Part shown: in pieces, positions 60,247 to 64,000 of the stretch
Layout of the letters: the number at the start of each line of letters is the position of its first letter
How positions within the stretch are numbered: position 1 is the first letter of the stretch
Source of the DNA: Bryopsis sp. KO-2023
Taxonomy: Eukaryota; Chlorophyta; Ulvophyceae; Bryopsidales; Bryopsidaceae
Assembly: GCA_030272585.1 (NCBI GenBank)
Contig: BSYQ01000001.1
Location: forward strand, 7,827,001-7,891,000
DNA: 64,000 nt
Reading direction: 5' to 3'
Notes under the pieces: model-generated
What the model was told of the DNA's origin: nothing
Databases searched by the model: none
What the model saw: only the letters and a program-made list of their open reading frames with translations
Position numbers and translations under genes: made by a program

Positions 60247-60613
60247 TTTGACGTGAAAATCTGCTCGCAGAAACGGGAAAACGGACACAGGGAAAAATGA
60301 ATGATGCTTCGAATTCTGGCAATAAATTTGAAGGCCGAAAAAGGAAAAGAGGAGGTGCAATGGATGGAACCCCATAAATCGATCATTCCTTTTCTTGTAT
60401 CTTTGCAAGTCGCGGGCTCAACGCACGTGTTTCGTTTCTCACCCACACCAGCGCGCAGCGCGACCAACAGCGAGACGCCATTTGGGGGGTGGGATTCGCA
60501 CAACTAAAACACGGCTTCAAGATGGGCGCCCAACTTCATTCACGATGACAGAATTAACCGGTCTGTCTCATCGCTTTGACAGAGAGAGGGAAATCGAATG
60601 TAACAGGTTTTGG

Positions 60614-62270
60614 TTTTTTTTTTTTTTTTTTCGAACTCCCAACGAACTCCCAGCGAACCACAAGCTGTAAGTTACATTCGATTTCCCTTTTTACATTAGG
60701 TAACCCCTTTTTCGTTTTTTTTTTTTTTTTCGAACTCCCAGCGAACCAGACCTGGGCGAGGGCGCCGCGCGCAGCACCCTCGCCCATCACACTTTTCTAT
60801 TCGACAGGTCGCTGCGCGCTGCGCAGCTCCCTCCCCCTTCACACTTTCAAAGTTACATTCGATTTCACAGGTCGCTGCGCAGCGCGCAGCTCCCTCGCCC
60901 CTCACACCTGTTCAGTTGACAGGTCGCTGCGCGCTGCGCAGCTCCCTCGCCCATCACCCCTGTCACTTTGACAGGTCGCTGCGCGCTGCGCAGCTCCCTC
61001 GCTCATCCCACCTGTCAATTTGACAGGTCGCTGCGCAGCGCGCAGCTCCCTCGCCCATCACCCCTGTCACTTTGACAGGTCGCTGCGCAGCGCGCAGCTC
61101 CCTGGCCCCTCACTCTTTCAAAGCGGTCGCTGCGCTGCGCGCAGCTCCCTCACCATCACTTTTTTTAAATTCATAGGTCGCTGCGCTGCCCCCAGCGACC
61201 TCGCCCATCACCTTTAAAAAAGAGCGAGCTGCGCAGCGCGTTTTCGACTTTACTTTACTTTCCCTTTGCTGCGCTTCGCGCCTCCCCCCCTCGTTCTCCG
61301 CCAGTTCGCTGCGCTTCGCGCAGCGCCCTGGAAAGAATCGCAGAGTCGTTGGAGTCGGACCTGCGCTCCGCGCATGTCCGCCATGCGAGCGGCGTCGACC
61401 GACATGGCGCTTCGAAAATCAGACATGCGAGCGCGGAGCGTGACCGGCGACGCAGGGACATTTTGCCTGTCGGCTAGTACCCTGCAACCCACCAAGCGGG
61501 TGGAGGGACATTTTGTTGATCCAAGGAAAATCTTCATTACATTACGATTTCCCAATTAACCGGTCTGTCTCATCGCTTTGACAGAGAGAGGAAAATCGAA
61601 TGTAACAGTTTTTCGTTTTTTTTTTTTTTTTTTTCGAACTCCCAGCGAACGAACTCCCAGCGAACCACAAGCGAACCACAAGCTGTAAGTTACATTCGAT
61701 TTCCCTTTTTACATTAGGTAACCCCTTTTTCGTTTTTTTTTTTTTTTCGAACTCCCAGCGAACCAGAAGTCGGACTGGCGCGACTTGGGGAAAAACGTGG
61801 GTTTTTTTTTTTTTTTCTAACTCCGAGCGAATCAGATCTGGGCTAGGGCGCTGCGCGCAGCGAACTTGTTTTTTTCCAAGTCGCGGAAGTCGGACTGACG
61901 CGACTTGGAAAAAAACGTGTTTTTTTTTTTTTTTTTTTTCGAAACCAAATCTGGGCCAGGGCGTCGCGCGCAGCGCCCTTGTTTTTTCCAAGTCGCGCCA
62001 GTCGCGCAGCGCCCTTTCCCAAGGCGCTCGTTCGTTGTTTTTTTTTTTTTCTAACTCCGAGCGAACCAGATCTGCGCCCAGCGACCTCACCCATCACTTT
62101 TTTTTTTTTTTCGAACTCCAAGCTAACCAGATCTGGGCGAGAACCAGGTCGCCCTCGTTTTTTCCCAAGTCGCGTCGCTCGCAGCGCAAATACTGATTTC
62201 GACAGTAGAAATTCCAAAGATAAGTCGAGGGGTTAAAAGTCTTTTATTTTTTTTTTCCGAGCAAACCAGA
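60614..62270 (-). repeat. Nine copies of a poly(T)-headed module, SINE-tail-like on the minus strand
   Basis: A run of 10-20 T is followed each time by a variant of CGAACTCCCAGCGAACCAGA and then (in most) CCTGGGCGAGGGCG. Runs lie at about 60614, 60715, 61616, 61733, 61802, 61920, 62038, 62099 and 62247. Read on the minus strand each module is GC-rich DNA, GGTTCGCTGGGAGTTCG, then a poly(A) tail, as a retroposed short element would look; GGTTCG also recalls a tRNA-type B box. No A box or target-site duplications were established. Confidence 0.6.
60808..61200. repeat. GC-rich ~50-bp palindromic tandem repeats, first array
   Basis: About eight units of roughly 45-60 bp: GACAGGTCGCTGCGC..., a palindromic core, CAGCTCCCTCGCCCATCAC, then CCTGTC spacer. 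The core occurs as GCTGCGCGCTGCGCAGC (near 60811, 60924, 60976) and as its exact reverse complement GCTGCGCAGCGCGCAGC (near 60874, 61030, 61083) inside units of the same orientation. Spacers such as ACCTGTCAATTTGACAGGT are themselves inverted repeats. The last units degenerate. Confidence 0.8.
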
Positions 62271-62324
62271 CCTGGGCGAGGGCGCCGCGCGCAGCACCCT
62301 CGCCCCTCACACCTGTCCATTTGA

Positions 62325-62700
62325 CAGGTCGCTGCGCGCTGCGCAGCTCCCTCGCCCCTCACACTTTCTAAGTCGTCGCTGCCCAGCGCGCAGCACCCAC
62401 GGCCATCACACTTCCTAACTCCACAGGTCGCTGCGCGCTGCGCAGCTCCCTCGTTCATCCCACCTGTCAATTTGACAGGTCGCTGCGCAGCTCCCTCGCC
62501 CATCACCCCTGTCACTTTGACAGGTCGCTGCGCAGCGCGCAGCTCCCTGGCCCCTCACTCTTTCAAAGCGGTCGCTGCGCTGCGCGCAGCTCCCTCACCA
62601 TCACTTTCTTTAAATTCATAGGTCGCTGCGCTGCCCCCAGCGACCTCGCCCATCACCTTTAAAAAAGAGCGAGCTGCGCAGCGCGCAGCTCCCTCGCCCT
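62325..62700. repeat. GC-rich ~50-bp palindromic tandem repeats, second array
   Basis: Second copy of the array, in the longer unit 2, with about seven units. Both core orientations occur again (GCTGCGCGCTGCGCAGC near 62330 and 62433; the reverse complement near 62527), plus one shortened core at about 62482. The last members (near 62570 and 62620) match those of the first array at 61126 and 61180 almost base for base, so the array was copied as a block. Confidence 0.75.
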
Positions 62701-63229
62701 TTCGTTTTCGACTTTACTTTACTTTCCCTTTTCTTTTCGCTTCGCGCAGCGCCCTGGAAAACTCGCAAAGTCGTGGGAGTCGGACCTGCGCTCCGCGCAT
62801 GTCCGCCATGCGAGCGGCGTCGACCGACATGGCGCTTCGAAAATCAGACATGCGGCCTCGGAGCGTGACCGGCTACGAGGACATTTCGATCGGGGGCCAG
62901 AGCCTCGACAAACTCCTCGCGATCGGGATTCAATAGAGAAAAATCTTCGTTACACTACGATTTTCCAATTAACCGGTCTGTCTCATGGCTTTGACAGAGA
63001 GAGGAAAATCGAACGCCAACAAAGATGTTGAGGAACATGTCAGAACGAACGCTATAAACCTGAATCGCGTGAGCACGTGAAAATAACATGGGAAGGACCA
63101 AACTTACAACGGATTACAGCGAAATAACCAGCTTTCGCAACATCTATGCATAATCTGAACTCCACTGAACTCACATCACAATTATTATAATATTTTGTTC
63201 CTATCCATATATCCGAACCAAACGTTATT

Positions 63230-63694
63230 CTTTTCTTGTGTTGTTTTGTATTTTTTCTTTTTCCTTTTTCTTTTTTTTGCAATTCCTAAATCCAAACCGA
63301 ACGTTATTCTTTCCTTATTTTTATTTTCAAGTTTTTAAAGTTTTTCTCTGATTCCTACTCCCAAACCGAACATTATTATGTCCTTTGTTTTCTCTAATCC
63401 CAATATCTAAACCCTAAAATGATTTTCTTTCATTCTTTCCTTATGTTGTTTTCTATTTTTTCTTTTTCCTTTTTTTTTTTTCAATTCCTATATCCAAACC
63501 GAACGTTATTCTTTCCTTATTTTTATTTTTATTTTTTTATAAAGTTTTTCTCCGATTCCAAATCCCAAACCGAACATTATTATGTCCTTTGTTTTCTCTA
63601 ATCCCAATGTCTAAACCCTAAAATGATTTTCTTTCATTCTTTCCTTATGTTGTTTTCTATTTTATCCTCATGATTTTCTTTATGATGCCTAGAT
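63230..63694. repeat. AT-rich tandem repeat with 202-bp period
   Basis: TCCAAACCGAACGTTATTCT occurs at 63291 and 63493, and CCCAAACCGAACATTATTAT between them and again 202 bp later; each unit also holds TCTAAACCCTAAAATG and TTATGTTGTTTTCTAT. A partial earlier copy starts near 63220 and a partial later copy stops near 63670. The repeats are about 90% identical by eye and carry no open frame. Confidence 0.8.
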
Positions 63695-64000
63695 CCGTTG
63701 TTAAACTTTTTTTTTTTTTTTTTTTTACCTTATAACAGTCCATATTTGTTTCCCTCCTAAAGATACCTTCTAAGATCCGCATACAAACTTTAACTCTCTT
63801 TTTTACCGTCTAAAAATCCTCAATTCTCTCTGTCTCTCTTGGATCAATTTTTCCGTCTTTTTTTTCAACAATGAAAGCAAAACTTCCACTCGAGCGAAGC
63901 TTAATCTCAATAGAATCGAGAGAGTGCACATCACCATAGCAATCAGCAAAGGCTATAGAGAGGAGCCGTACCCAACGGATGCGGGGGAACATCCAATAAT
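63695..64000. other. AT-rich end of window
   Basis: T-run at ~63707-63726 and AT-rich DNA. A 60-codon minus-strand frame at 63810-63992 starts with ATG (MFPRIRWVRLLSIAFADCYG) and is of normal composition, but it has no recognised domain and is cut by the window end on its upstream side, so I do not call it a gene. Confidence 0.35.

Larger units (their letters stand above)
60552..63016. repeat. Composite tandem repeat: two long units plus the start of a third
   Basis: The sequence AATTAACCGGTCTGTCTCAT followed by GCTTTGACAGAGAGAGG occurs at 60552, 61554 and 62967, defining unit 1 (about 1,002 bp), unit 2 (about 1,413 bp) and a broken third start. Both units contain, in the same order, poly(T) modules, GC-rich ~50-bp palindromic repeats, a TTTACTTTACTTTCCC box (61250 and 62712) and a block with GTCCGCCATGCGAGCGGCGT (61373 and 62799). 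Unit 2 is longer through additional poly(T) modules at 61733-62260. Minus-strand open frames here are repeat-derived. Confidence 0.85.

Noticed and set aside
60900-62515. Minus-strand open frames of 70-180 codons in the repeat region
   Set aside because: They are translations of the poly(A) tracts and GC palindromes (long Lys runs, repeated GRGCCA-type words) with no domain.
63400-63640. Telomere-like CCCTAAA heptamers
   Set aside because: Only one heptamer per 202-bp unit, not a tandem telomere array.

Overview
This is nuclear DNA of a photosynthetic, flagellated eukaryote, most likely an early-diverging alga with a primary plastid. Nearly every gene could be assembled exon by exon with GT-AG introns and matching codon phase. 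Several products carry simple basic N-terminal plastid-type transit peptides with no preceding signal peptide (CGL160-like, YGGT/YLMG-like, RETICULATA-like and one other membrane protein). Others are typical of the green or plant lineage: plant-type NF-YC, L-galactono-1,4-lactone dehydrogenase, plant-type PP2C and an ankyrin-RING (XBAT-like) ligase. Cilia are implied by an LRRC49 homologue and by a large charged protein with a repeated motif. A PHO4/PiT-type phosphate permease, usual in algae but not in seed plants, fits the same picture. A prasinophyte, early streptophyte or glaucophyte all fit; I cannot name the species.

Layout. 0.9-3.5 kb (-): conserved unknown protein. 3.9-5.8 kb (-): SPOUT1-type methyltransferase. 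6.05-6.8 kb (+): NF-YC. 9.1-11.7 kb (-): PP2C relative that lacks a metal-binding Asp. 13.1-14.5 kb (-): phosphopantetheine adenylyltransferase, divergent from RPL38 (14.7-15.4 kb, +). 17.3-19.5 kb (-): secreted Cys-rich protein. 20.5-24.0 kb (+): GLDH. 24.4-26.7 kb (-) and 26.9-28.6 kb (+): divergent pair of plastid membrane-protein genes, CGL160-like and YLMG-like. 29.1-33.7 kb (-): 17-exon charged protein. 35.2-36.0 kb (-): intronless plastid membrane protein. 36.5-40.7 kb (+): LRRC49. 41.1-44.4 kb (+): ankyrin-RING ligase. 47.1-49.0 kb (+): phosphate permease. 50.3-50.8 kb (-) and 51.0-52.9 kb (+): small orphan divergent from DPM1. 53.4-55.4+ kb (-): DCN1-like neddylation factor with a long C-terminal tail. 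56.5-58.3 kb (+): NTMT1. 59.2-60.2 kb (-): RETICULATA-related protein. From 60.5 kb to the end is repeat-rich: two long tandem units built from poly(T)-headed modules and GC-rich palindromic ~50-bp repeats, then an AT-rich 202-bp tandem repeat.

The genes are housekeeping, plastid and ciliary functions, not one pathway. Divergent start-to-start pairs less than 250 bp apart recur four times, so shared promoters look like a feature of this genome. Multi-exon genes (3-17 exons) sit beside five intronless ones (NF-YC, the phosphate permease, RETICULATA-like, the plastid membrane protein and the 173-aa orphan). No rRNA gene, intact tRNA gene, CRISPR array or intact mobile-element coding region was seen. 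Long spacers consist mostly of homopolymer runs.
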